The notes under the pieces were generated by a model. The model did not search any database and had not been told where the DNA came from. It saw only the letters and a program-made list of their open reading frames with translations. A program made the position numbers and the translations under genes. Positions 1 through 6,883 of a stretch of DNA of 64,000 bases are shown one piece after another; position 1 is the first letter of the stretch, and each line of letters opens with the position of its first letter. This DNA comes from Clostridiaceae bacterium Marseille-Q4145 (GTDB lineage Bacteria; Bacillota; Clostridia; Lachnospirales; Lachnospiraceae), in the NCBI GenBank assembly GCA_018223365.1, contig JAGTTP010000001.1:124001-188000 (forward strand), in the 5' to 3' direction.

Positions 1-483
1 GCTGTCTATGTCCTGATGGATCAGGTGGAAGAACTTACTTCCGGCGCTATTTCCGGTCAGGCCATGGGAATGTCACTATCTCTTGGTGTGGCAGCATCTG
101 TTGGAATTGCCATGCTCCGTGTACTGACCGGAATCTCCATTTTATGGTTTCTCATTCCAGGATACGCCATCGCCCTCTGCCTGTCCTTCTTGGTGCCAAA
201 GATCTTCACGGCCATCGCATTTGACTCCGGTGGAGTTGCTTCCGGTCCCATGACCGCTACTTTCCTGCTTCCTTTTGCCATGGGAGCCTGCGATGCTCTT
301 GGCGGAAATATCGTCAGTGATGCCTTCGGCATTGTTGCCATGGTAGCCATGACACCTCTCATCACCATACAGATACTGGGAACCATTTACCGCTTCCGCT
401 CCGGCACCTCCGGTTCTTTTATCCCGGTACCTGCTGTCTCCTATCTGGATCAATTTGCAGATGATGACATTATTGAACTGTAA
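1..483 (+). CDS. DUF1538-family membrane protein, C-terminal part
   Basis: The reading frame is open from the first base, so the start lies outside the window. About 160 residues remain. They are strongly hydrophobic and Gly/Ala-rich with several membrane segments (for example ILWFLIPGYAIALCLSFLVP) and the loop FDSGGVASGPMTATFLLPF, which fits the C-terminal half of DUF1538 proteins. These are predicted inner-membrane transporters of unknown substrate. The last 20 residues are polar and acidic, a likely cytoplasmic tail. The next gene begins 29 bases later and encodes a PII-like protein, a pairing that suggests a transporter with its nucleotide-sensing regulator. The family call rests on recalled sequence character; the function is inference. 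Confidence 0.75.
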   Translation, partial: AVYVLMDQVEELTSGAISGQAMGMSLSLGVAASVGIAMLRVLTGISILWFLIPGYAIALCLSFLVPKIFTAIAFDSGGVASGPMTATFLLPFAMGACDALGGNIVSDAFGIVAMVAMTPLITIQILGTIYRFRSGTSGSFIPVPAVSYLDQFADDDIIEL

Positions 484-512
484 TCATATTACTTTATAAA
501 AAGGAGCCGCTT

Positions 513-1196
513 ATGAATCAGATCTTTCTCATGGGACTCATTGCCAACCGGGGACTTCGGAAAAAATACCTGGCTTTTTTTGAGGAACACCATATTACAG
601 TTGTATTATCTACTATGGCTGCAGGTACTGCTTCCAATGCGATTCTGGATGCCCTCGGTCTGGAAGCCACAGAAAAGACCGTCTATTTTGCCCTGCTCAC
701 CAGGGATACATGGAAATCTTTGAAAAAAGAATTATATGAAAAAATGAATATCGCTGTTCCGGGAAGAGGGATTGCATTTCTGATTCCTCTGTCCAGTATT
801 GGCGGAAGAAAAACCCTGCAGTATCTCACTGCGGGACAGACAATGGAGATTGAGGAGGAAAGCACGTTGCAGAACACGGAATATGAACTTTTGGTAACCA
901 TTGCAAACGGGGGATATATTGAGACTATTATGGATGCGGCCAGAAGCGCCAATGCGCCCGGTGGAACCGTCATCCACGCCAAAGGTACCGGTGCCGAACA
1001 TGCAAAACGTTTCCTCGGCATTTCCCTGGCGGAAGAAAAAGAAATGATTTTTATCGTAGTGAAAACAAGCCAGAAACAGGCGATTATGAAATCTATCATG
1101 GAACGGGCCGGCGTTGGTTCCCCGGCAGGAGGCATTGTCTTCTCCCTGCCGGTCACCAGCACTGCCGGACTTCGTTTTCCGGAAACCAATGATTAA
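513..1196 (+). CDS. Tandem PII-like (nitrogen regulator-type) protein
   Basis: A soluble protein of 227 residues built of two similar halves (about 1-110 and 120-227). Each half has a beta-alpha-beta start (IFLMGLIANRG; YELLVTIANGG), a Gly/Ala-rich middle (AAGTASNAILD; ANAPGGTVIHAKGTG) and a closing segment PGRGIAFLIPLSS or SPAGGIVFSLPVTS. This is the ferredoxin-like PII/GlnB fold in duplicate. PII-like proteins bind nucleotides and gate transporters, so it probably regulates the DUF1538 protein just upstream. AAGGAG (501-506) sets the ATG. The gene ends convergently with the next one, the two stop regions overlapping by three bases. The classical uridylylated T-loop Tyr is not evident, so this is a PII relative rather than GlnB. 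Confidence 0.7.
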   Translation: MNQIFLMGLIANRGLRKKYLAFFEEHHITVVLSTMAAGTASNAILDALGLEATEKTVYFALLTRDTWKSLKKELYEKMNIAVPGRGIAFLIPLSSIGGRKTLQYLTAGQTMEIEEESTLQNTEYELLVTIANGGYIETIMDAARSANAPGGTVIHAKGTGAEHAKRFLGISLAEEKEMIFIVVKTSQKQAIMKSIMERAGVGSPAGGIVFSLPVTSTAGLRFPETND

Positions 1197-1987
1197 ATTT
1201 CCTCATAATTACGGTAAAGCCGCATGGACAGAAATCCTTTTTTGTCCAGCGCTTTGCTGTAATTTGTAATTTCCTCTGCGGCCAGTTTTACACTGTGGAT
1301 AAGCCTTTCTTCCAGAAACTGATCACTCTCTGCACAGTGGGAATTAAACACTCCGTCCGTAATTAATCCGCCGATTCCTTTTTTCTGGCCAATCAGGCCA
1401 AAGAAAAACTGCAGTACTTTTTGTTTTCTCCGATTCCTGCATATAAAGAACCGGATTGTATGGCGGAAATATCGAATGCAGACGTCGATCTGTCGCGGCG
1501 TAATCCGGTCAAACATGGATGCAATGATTCTTCTCGTATGGGAACGACTGATCAGATGATGGATGGGGGCATACTGAAGCGGATCCTTTCCATCCCGTTC
1601 CATGAGATACCGGTCAAATTCCGTCTCAATCTCCAGGTGTCCCAGATTCTTTTCTTCCATGTAACAGTTAATGTACGGGTGGCATTCGCTGTCCAATATA
1701 AAATGACAGATAAATCCGTATAAATATGCTCTCAGCACCGGATCTTCACTTTGACGGTACTTTTTCAAACCTTTTTCAAAAAAATCAGCGGCTAACTCTT
1801 GGTGAAGATGTACTCCCTGCTGATTGACCCTGTTTTTCACTAAAGGAAAATAGTAAAACAAGAGATCAGGACCGTGCAGTCCTAACAAAAACGCGTCTTT
1901 TCCTTCCAGGATCCATTTCTTCTCCTTCTCCGGTAATTCTTTATATACTTCTTTTCCAAAACAATAATGTGCATATGCTGCAGGCAT
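1193..1987 (-). CDS. Zinc-dependent phospholipase C-like protein
   Basis: 264 residues related to the zinc-dependent phospholipase C/S1-P1 fold family (PF00882). Likely metal ligands are spread through the chain: H7 in AYAHYCFG, H38 and D41 in LGLHGPDLLFYY, H60/H62 in VHLHQE, and the CHFILDSECHPY block near residues 95-105, followed by HLEIETEFD. The ATG at 1987 is chosen because GGAGG lies 8 bases upstream; the frame stays open further but that extension is antisense to the cysteine-rich gene at 2094 and looks unnatural (Pro/Gln-rich). No signal peptide is seen, so unlike secreted clostridial PLC toxins this is probably cytoplasmic. Substrate unknown. Confidence 0.75.
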   Translation of the reverse strand: MPAAYAHYCFGKEVYKELPEKEKKWILEGKDAFLLGLHGPDLLFYYFPLVKNRVNQQGVHLHQELAADFFEKGLKKYRQSEDPVLRAYLYGFICHFILDSECHPYINCYMEEKNLGHLEIETEFDRYLMERDGKDPLQYAPIHHLISRSHTRRIIASMFDRITPRQIDVCIRYFRHTIRFFICRNRRKQKVLQFFFGLIGQKKGIGGLITDGVFNSHCAESDQFLEERLIHSVKLAAEEITNYSKALDKKGFLSMRLYRNYEEI

Positions 1988-2093
1988 CTTACCAGCCTCC
2001 TTCTCAAAGTTTGTACTTTGCCAATTGCAGTATAACACAATTCCCCCACTCTGCATATGATGAAGTGTAAATAGTTTTTTGGAGGTTCTCTTC

Positions 2094-2414
2094 ATGGGTG
2101 ACTTAAGTTCGAGAAACGGCTGCGGATGCAACAGCGGTTGTGGATGCAATTCCTGTGGTTGCGGTGGTAACAATGGAATTTTCGGCGGCGGAAGCTGCTG
2201 CAGCTGGATCTGGATCCTTCTGCTGTTAAGCTGCTGCTGTGGCAACGGAAATGGAATCTTCGGCGGCGGCTGTGACAATGGCTGCGGTTGCAGCGGCAAT
2301 GACAACAGCTGTGTGTGGATCATTCTCCTGCTGTGCTGCTGCGGTGGATGGGGAAATAACAGCTGCGGAGGCGGATGTGGAAACAATTGCGGATGCAATT
2401 CCTGCGGATGCTGA
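2094..2414 (+). CDS. Chorion-class high-cysteine protein
   Basis: 106 residues dominated by Cys, Gly and Asn. The chain shows an internal duplication: GCGCN-type Cys/Gly runs, then GIFGGG, then a Trp/Ile/Leu-rich hydrophobic stretch (SWIWILLLLSCCC; VWIILLLCCC), and a final CGC-rich tail. Proteins of this style are annotated in Lachnospiraceae as chorion-class high-cysteine HCB protein; their role is unknown, with spore-coat or cell-surface cross-linking the usual guess. The ATG at 2094 follows GGAGG at 2081-2085; an in-frame TTG at 2079 overlaps that site and is less likely. It is divergent from the phospholipase-like gene with about 105 bases between them. Confidence 0.75.
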   Translation: MGDLSSRNGCGCNSGCGCNSCGCGGNNGIFGGGSCCSWIWILLLLSCCCGNGNGIFGGGCDNGCGCSGNDNSCVWIILLLCCCGGWGNNSCGGGCGNNCGCNSCGC

Positions 2415-2438
2415 GATTTTTAAGGGCAGAAATATTCT

Positions 2439-2475
2439 GAGCAGGGGACGTCAGCCTATCTGACGCCTCCTGCTC
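2439..2475 (+). other. Strong RNA hairpin after the Cys-rich gene
   Basis: A 16-base stem (GAGCAGGGGACGTCAG against CTGACGCCTCCTGCTC, with one G-U and one mismatch) encloses a CCTAT loop 25 bases after the cysteine-rich gene. No T-tract follows, so it may be a weak terminator, a processing site or an mRNA-stabilising element separating this gene from the small genes downstream. Confidence 0.6.
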
Positions 2476-2493
2476 CCTGTCCTTGGATCCCGG

Positions 2494-2589
2494 ATGAACG
2501 TCCGTCAAAAGTCCCGGCTCCGGAAACGCATGATTTCCGGTATCCGTTCATATATTGAAGAAAGACGCAGGGGGCAGATTCTACTATGA
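2494..2589 (+). CDS. Possible 31-aa basic peptide, coupled to the next gene
   Basis: A small frame starting at the ATG of 2494 gives a very basic 31-residue peptide (MNVRQKSRLRKR...EERRRGQILL). Its TGA overlaps the next ATG as ATGA, the arrangement expected for translational coupling, and the next two genes use the same overlap. Against it, no convincing ribosome site precedes the ATG. I do not recognise the sequence. Confidence 0.35.
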   Translation: MNVRQKSRLRKRMISGIRSYIEERRRGQILL

Positions 2590-2918
2590 CTCCATTTGAT
2601 GAAGCAATGCTTCCCAAAGAACTGCAGATGCTCAAAGCCTTCCTGCCCTTTCTTCCTGTTTCCATGCAGAAAATGCTGGCAATCTACATCAAATGGACAG
2701 AGCTTCGCAATGTCATTGAATATTATAACCGAAATCCACCTGTGCAGCTGTCCCCAGAGGGCGGCAATCTCATGAAATGCCTCAAAGGACTGCTTCCCCC
2801 GGAAGAGCAAGCACAGATGGAGCAATTTTCGGACCTGTTTGAAAATATGGATCTCTATCGGGAAATGTTTGAGAGTTTTTCCTCTCCGACTCCCGGACAA
2901 AAGGAAGGTGACACATGA
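2586..2918 (+). CDS. Conserved-looking hypothetical protein
   Basis: 110 residues, probably helical and soluble. The N-terminus is hydrophobic and Met/Leu/Pro-rich (LPKELQMLKAFLPFLP), followed by KWTELRNVIEYYNRNP and an acidic C-terminal half. There are no recognisable catalytic motifs and no signal peptide. The ATG overlaps the stop of the small peptide frame upstream, and its own stop overlaps the following ATG (ATGA), so it belongs to a tightly coupled set of small genes of unknown role. The neighbouring Cys-rich gene is the only contextual hint, and a hairpin separates them. Function not recognised. Confidence 0.7.
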   Translation: MTPFDEAMLPKELQMLKAFLPFLPVSMQKMLAIYIKWTELRNVIEYYNRNPPVQLSPEGGNLMKCLKGLLPPEEQAQMEQFSDLFENMDLYREMFESFSSPTPGQKEGDT

Positions 2919-3217
2919 ATATTCCAGACTGGTTTTATGATGAGCGGGTGCAGCAGATTGCCCCGGAAAAATTAACGCTTCTTCTAAGGCTCGCCGAACA
3001 GCTGGAAGGAAAGACAAGCCAGCGGGAAATGCTTCCCATTATCATGGGAGCCGCCGCTTCTGCCAGCAGGCAAAATCTTGGATTTACCAGAGAGGAATTT
3101 GAACTGATCTTCCGGATCATGAAAGAAGGAAAATCCGATGCGGAACAGGCACAGATGGACGAAATGCTGAACCGGGCTCATCGGCTCTTTTCTGCACAGT
3201 CACAAAAAGGCAGGTAG
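2915..3217 (+). CDS. Hypothetical small helical protein
   Basis: 100 residues, highly charged and predicted mostly helical: IAPEKLTLLLRLAEQLEGKT, an Ala-rich MGAAASASRQ segment, then FTREEFELIFRIMKEGKSDAEQAQMDEMLNRA. The segments AEQAQMD here and EEQAQME in the previous protein are alike, so the two may be related or partner proteins. It starts inside the ATGA overlap with the preceding stop and ends within the left arm of a terminator. No known family assigned. Confidence 0.7.
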   Translation: MNIPDWFYDERVQQIAPEKLTLLLRLAEQLEGKTSQREMLPIIMGAAASASRQNLGFTREEFELIFRIMKEGKSDAEQAQMDEMLNRAHRLFSAQSQKGR

Positions 3218-3236
3218 CGCATGCTCCTGCCTTTTT
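3204..3236. terminator. Bidirectional rho-independent terminator
   Basis: Stem AAAAAGGCAGG / CCTGCCTTTTT around an 11-base loop, with A-tract and T-tract on opposite sides. It can end both the small plus-strand genes and the convergent CLC gene. Its left arm lies within the last codons of the upstream gene. Confidence 0.85.
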
Positions 3237-3246
3237 CTATTTCCAA

Positions 3247-4524
3247 TTATTCTTTTGTATGAGTATTTATAAATTGAAGCTTAGTCTTGGAATAGAGAAT
3301 TTTCTGGCTGTGATACAAGCCATAATATCCGGATTCCAGATAGCTGATTCCGACAACCAGCAAAATAAACGGCATAAAATCAAATCCAAATAACTCAAAG
3401 CTCAAGAGCATGGATGAAATCGGGCAGTTGGTCACACCGCAGAAAACTGCTGCCATACCACAGGCTGCTGCCATAGAAGGTGACAGGCCGGTCAGTTGTC
3501 CGAAGAGACATCCAAAGGTAGCTCCCACAAACAGGGTCGGTACAATCTCGCCACCACGGAAACCACATCCCAATGTAACTGCTGTAAATACGATCTTCAG
3601 TAAAAAAGCAGCTGCTTCTGTCTCTCCATCCAGGGCACGTTCAACGACATTCATGCCTGTGCCAAGATAATCCGTTGTATTCAGGAGTTTTGCCATAACA
3701 ATCACCAGAAGTGCTCCTGCCACAATCCTGACCCATTCATTGGGAATTATCTCTTTATACCAATGCTCTGTCCGATGTAATACCGTACAGAAAAGGATGC
3801 TTACACCGGCACATAAAAATCCAAGCAAAACTGTCAATGCCGCAGTCTTCAGATTAAGAGCCGGAATATTTATAATATCAAACCGCTCACTTCCGGCACC
3901 TACCATCAGCGCAACCTGGTGCGCAATCAGTGAAGCCATTGCGCAGGGAACCAGTGCTGCATACTGCATAATTCCTACACTGATCACTTCCATTGCAAAG
4001 ATCGTTGCTGTCAGCGGTGTACCGAACAGTGCGGAAAATCCGGCACTCATACCACAGATGATCATGAGTTTATGGTCGTATTCGTCAAATTTCATCCACT
4101 TACCAAGGGTTCCTCCAATACTGCCTCCCAGCTGCAGCGCTGCTCCTTCCCGTCCTGCAGACCCTCCAAATGCATGGGTCAGAATTGTAGAAACCACAAT
4201 CAGAGGTGCCATTCGAAGCGGCACATAGGTGTCTGACTGGACACCTTCCAATATCCGATTTGTACCTGTTTTATAGGGATCCAGTTTATAAATTGCCACA
4301 ATCAGAAGTCCTGCAGCAGGAAGCAGATACAGCATCCAGGGATGGGTATTTCTGAAGGCTGTCACTATAGTAATGCTTTTTCCAAACAAACCACCGAAGA
4401 TTCCAAGGATTATGCCCGTAGGACCTGCCACCAGAATCCATCTTGCCAGCAGTTCAAATCTTCCAAAACATTTTTCCGCAAACTCTTTCATTTCACTTCT
4501 TATCCTCTCCATCTTTTTTACCAT
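3247..4524 (-). CDS. CLC-family chloride channel / H+ antiporter
   Basis: 425 residues, a polytopic membrane protein with the CLC architecture of duplicated helical halves. The second signature GSAGREGA (121-128) keeps the gating glutamate (E126). The third region GCGFRGGEIVPTLFVGA and a late Tyr-containing GYYGLY match the anion pathway. The first motif, GSGIP in well-studied CLCs, is TGTN here (86-89), so the central anion-coordinating Ser would be Thr. CLC proteins exchange chloride or fluoride for protons or act as channels; which applies is not decidable by eye. The ATG at 4524 has a modest GGGG ribosome site, and a second ATG lies four codons in. A terminator separates it from the EF-G-like gene upstream. 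Confidence 0.85.
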   Translation of the reverse strand: MVKKMERIRSEMKEFAEKCFGRFELLARWILVAGPTGIILGIFGGLFGKSITIVTAFRNTHPWMLYLLPAAGLLIVAIYKLDPYKTGTNRILEGVQSDTYVPLRMAPLIVVSTILTHAFGGSAGREGAALQLGGSIGGTLGKWMKFDEYDHKLMIICGMSAGFSALFGTPLTATIFAMEVISVGIMQYAALVPCAMASLIAHQVALMVGAGSERFDIINIPALNLKTAALTVLLGFLCAGVSILFCTVLHRTEHWYKEIIPNEWVRIVAGALLVIVMAKLLNTTDYLGTGMNVVERALDGETEAAAFLLKIVFTAVTLGCGFRGGEIVPTLFVGATFGCLFGQLTGLSPSMAAACGMAAVFCGVTNCPISSMLLSFELFGFDFMPFILLVVGISYLESGYYGLYHSQKILYSKTKLQFINTHTKE

Positions 4525-4551
4525 GACATCCCCATATCATAGCAAAAAAAG

Positions 4552-4598
4552 AGGGTCTGCCGGGACAGAACCGCCTCCCTTCGGTTCTGTCCAAGACA
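4552..4598 (-). terminator. Terminator of the EF-G-like gene
   Basis: Read on the minus strand, GGACAGAACCG pairs with CGGTTCTGTCC (11 bp) around an 8-base loop, extended by GTCT/AGAC, and is followed by CCTCTTTTTTT. It lies 34 bases past the stop of the EF-G-like gene. Confidence 0.65.
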
Positions 4599-4631
4599 GC
4601 TCCCCTTCTTCTCTTTAATTATAAACTAATC

Positions 4632-6704
4632 TTACACCTCTGCTGCTCTCGATGCAACCTCTTTTTCCTGTACATCAGACGGAGTCTGCTCATAGCGCGC
4701 AAATTCATAGGAGTAAATTCCGCTTCCACCGGTCATAGAACGAAGATCTGTGGTATATCCAAAGAGTTCCATCATTGGTACATCTGCCACAATCTCAGTC
4801 TTTCCAGCACCTGCCGGATTCATACCAAGTACACGGCCTCGTCTCTTATTGAGATCCCCCATAACATCACCCGTATATTTATCCGGGACCAGAACGGTAA
4901 GGGATTCAATCGGCTCAAGGAGAATCGGAGATGCCTCCATAAATCCTTTCTTGAATGCCTGGATTGCTGCAGTTTTGAATGCCATTTCAGAAGAATCTAC
5001 CGGATGATAGGATCCATCATAGAGAACAGCCTTCACACCTACCACCGGATATCCGGCCAGAGGTCCTTTCTGTACAGATTCCTGTACGCCCTTTTCTACT
5101 GCCGGGAAATAGTTCTTCGGAACTGCTCCACCAACGACAATCTGATCAAATACATAGGAAGATTCCAGATCACCAGACGGCTCGAAGGTCATTTTGACAT
5201 GACCATACTGTCCGTGTCCGCCGGACTGTTTCTTATATTTGTATTCTACATCTGCTTTCTTGCGGATCGTCTCACGGAATGCTACCTTCGGTTTTACCAG
5301 TTCCACATCTACTTTGTATTTTTCAGCCAAAGTGCTGACAATCACAGACAGATGCTGATCACCCATTCCATAGAGCAGACTCTGGCGGTTTTCAGAATCA
5401 TTCACGGTCTTCACGGTCAGATCCTCATCCATAATCTTGGACAGTGCCTGAGAGATCTTGTCCTCATCCCCTTTATTCTTTGCTTTATATGCCATGTATG
5501 TGTAAGGCTTGGAAATATCTGTCTTACCATACATCACTGGAGTTGCCTTGGTAGAAAGGGTATCTCCGGTCTTGCAGCCTGCTTTTCCGATGGCTCCAAT
5601 ATCACCAGCATGAAGCTCCGAAACCTCCTCCAGCTTGTTGCCTCTCATCACATAGAGTTTGCTCAATTTTTCCTCTGTCTCGGAAGATGCATTGTACAAT
5701 GTATCATCGGATTTCACAACACCGGAGCAAACCTTGATCAAAGAATATTTTCCAATGAACGGATCTGCAATGGTCTTAAATACATAGGCGGATTTTGCTT
5801 TTGCAAAGTTATAATCTGCCTGGAAGATCTCGTTCGTCTTCATATTGATACCAGCGCAGGCTACTTTATCCGGTGACGGGAACAGTTCTACAATGTCATT
5901 CATCAGATTGTGAATGTTTCTCAACTCTACATTGGATCCCATAGATACCGGAATGATGGTTCCATCGTCTACGTTGGTCTTCATAGCTGCTCGAATCTCT
6001 CCAACAGAGAACTCATCTCCTGCAAAATAGCGTTCCATAAACTCTTCGCTGGTCTCTGCCACTGCATCCAGCATAGCCTCCCGATAAATATCCAGGTTTG
6101 GACGACAATAATCCGGGATCTCACAGTCTTCTCTCTTGCCGATACCGGTAAATCTTCTTCCTGCCATCTTCATGACATTGACATAGCCAACAAACTTCTC
6201 ATTTTCACGGATCGGCTGATAGAACGGAGCAATTTTCTTTCCATAAAGCTCAGTCAGTTTCTCTACAACTGCACGGAAGGATGCATGATCCACATCCATC
6301 TCGGATACGAAGAACATACGGGGCAGCTTATATTTCTCGCAAAGCTCCCATGCCTTCTCTGTTCCGACTTCCACTCCTGCTTTTCCGGATACTACGATGA
6401 TTGCTGCATCTGCCGCTGCAACTGCCTCTTCCACTTCCCCTACAAAGTCGAAATATCCCGGTGTATCAAGAATATTAATTTTGGTATTCTGCCAGATAAT
6501 CGGTACTACAGATGTATTGATGGAAAACTTACGTTTGATCTCTTCCTTATCGTAATCGCTGATGGTTGTGCCGTCGGTCACTTTTCCGAGACGTCCGGTC
6601 AGTCCGGACACGTATGCCATTGCCTCGACCAGACTGGTCTTACCGCTGCCACCATGTCCCAAAAGAACCACATTACGGATACTGTCAGTTGTGTAAACGT
6701 TCAT
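4632..6704 (-). CDS. EF-G-like translation factor GTPase paralogue
   Basis: 690 residues with the full five-domain EF-G layout. G1 is GHGGSGKT (16-23) rather than AHIDAGKT, G3 is DTPGYFDF (80-87) rather than DTPGHVDF, and the G4 position reads VSEMD (133-137) where EF-G has NKMD. The domain IV segment HPVDSSEMAFKTAA is conserved. These changes place it in the EF-G-like paralogue group rather than housekeeping FusA, which would normally sit beside rpsL/rpsG and tufA. The ATG at 6704 follows GGAGG by 8 bases; an ATG 7 codons earlier lacks this spacing. It is monocistronic between its own promoter and a terminator. The precise role of such paralogues is unsettled. Confidence 0.85.
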   Translation of the reverse strand: MNVYTTDSIRNVVLLGHGGSGKTSLVEAMAYVSGLTGRLGKVTDGTTISDYDKEEIKRKFSINTSVVPIIWQNTKINILDTPGYFDFVGEVEEAVAAADAAIIVVSGKAGVEVGTEKAWELCEKYKLPRMFFVSEMDVDHASFRAVVEKLTELYGKKIAPFYQPIRENEKFVGYVNVMKMAGRRFTGIGKREDCEIPDYCRPNLDIYREAMLDAVAETSEEFMERYFAGDEFSVGEIRAAMKTNVDDGTIIPVSMGSNVELRNIHNLMNDIVELFPSPDKVACAGINMKTNEIFQADYNFAKAKSAYVFKTIADPFIGKYSLIKVCSGVVKSDDTLYNASSETEEKLSKLYVMRGNKLEEVSELHAGDIGAIGKAGCKTGDTLSTKATPVMYGKTDISKPYTYMAYKAKNKGDEDKISQALSKIMDEDLTVKTVNDSENRQSLLYGMGDQHLSVIVSTLAEKYKVDVELVKPKVAFRETIRKKADVEYKYKKQSGGHGQYGHVKMTFEPSGDLESSYVFDQIVVGGAVPKNYFPAVEKGVQESVQKGPLAGYPVVGVKAVLYDGSYHPVDSSEMAFKTAAIQAFKKGFMEASPILLEPIESLTVLVPDKYTGDVMGDLNKRRGRVLGMNPAGAGKTEIVADVPMMELFGYTTDLRSMTGGSGIYSYEFARYEQTPSDVQEKEVASRAAEV

Positions 6705-6742
6705 AGCTTTTTCCTCCGATGCCATTTAGTAATCATGTTAGA

Positions 6743-6771
6743 ATTATACTAAAATATTTCAAAAATATCAA
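6743..6771 (-). promoter_or_regulatory. Sigma-A-type promoter of the EF-G-like gene
   Basis: Minus strand TTGATA, 17-base spacer, TATAAT (perfect -10 box at 6743-6748). The start of transcription would lie about 30 bases before the ATG. Confidence 0.8.
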
Positions 6772-6830
6772 GGTCTTTGTGTAAATTGACTATATCTTTT
6801 TCGTTTTTCTGTTTTTTTACAGTCAGATAC

Positions 6831-6866
6831 AAAAACAACCCTGCAGAAATCAATCTACAGGGTTGT
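6831..6866 (-). terminator. leuS terminator
   Basis: Minus strand CAACCCTG...CAGGGTTG hairpin followed by TTTTTGT, 18 bases past the leuS stop. Confidence 0.8.
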
Positions 6867-6883
6867 GAATTTAGCTATTTTGC

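Noticed and set aside
1988..2398. N-terminal extension of the phospholipase-like gene
   Set aside because: The extension is Pro/Gln/Leu-rich, antisense to the Cys-rich gene, and a good ribosome site marks the inner ATG at 1987.
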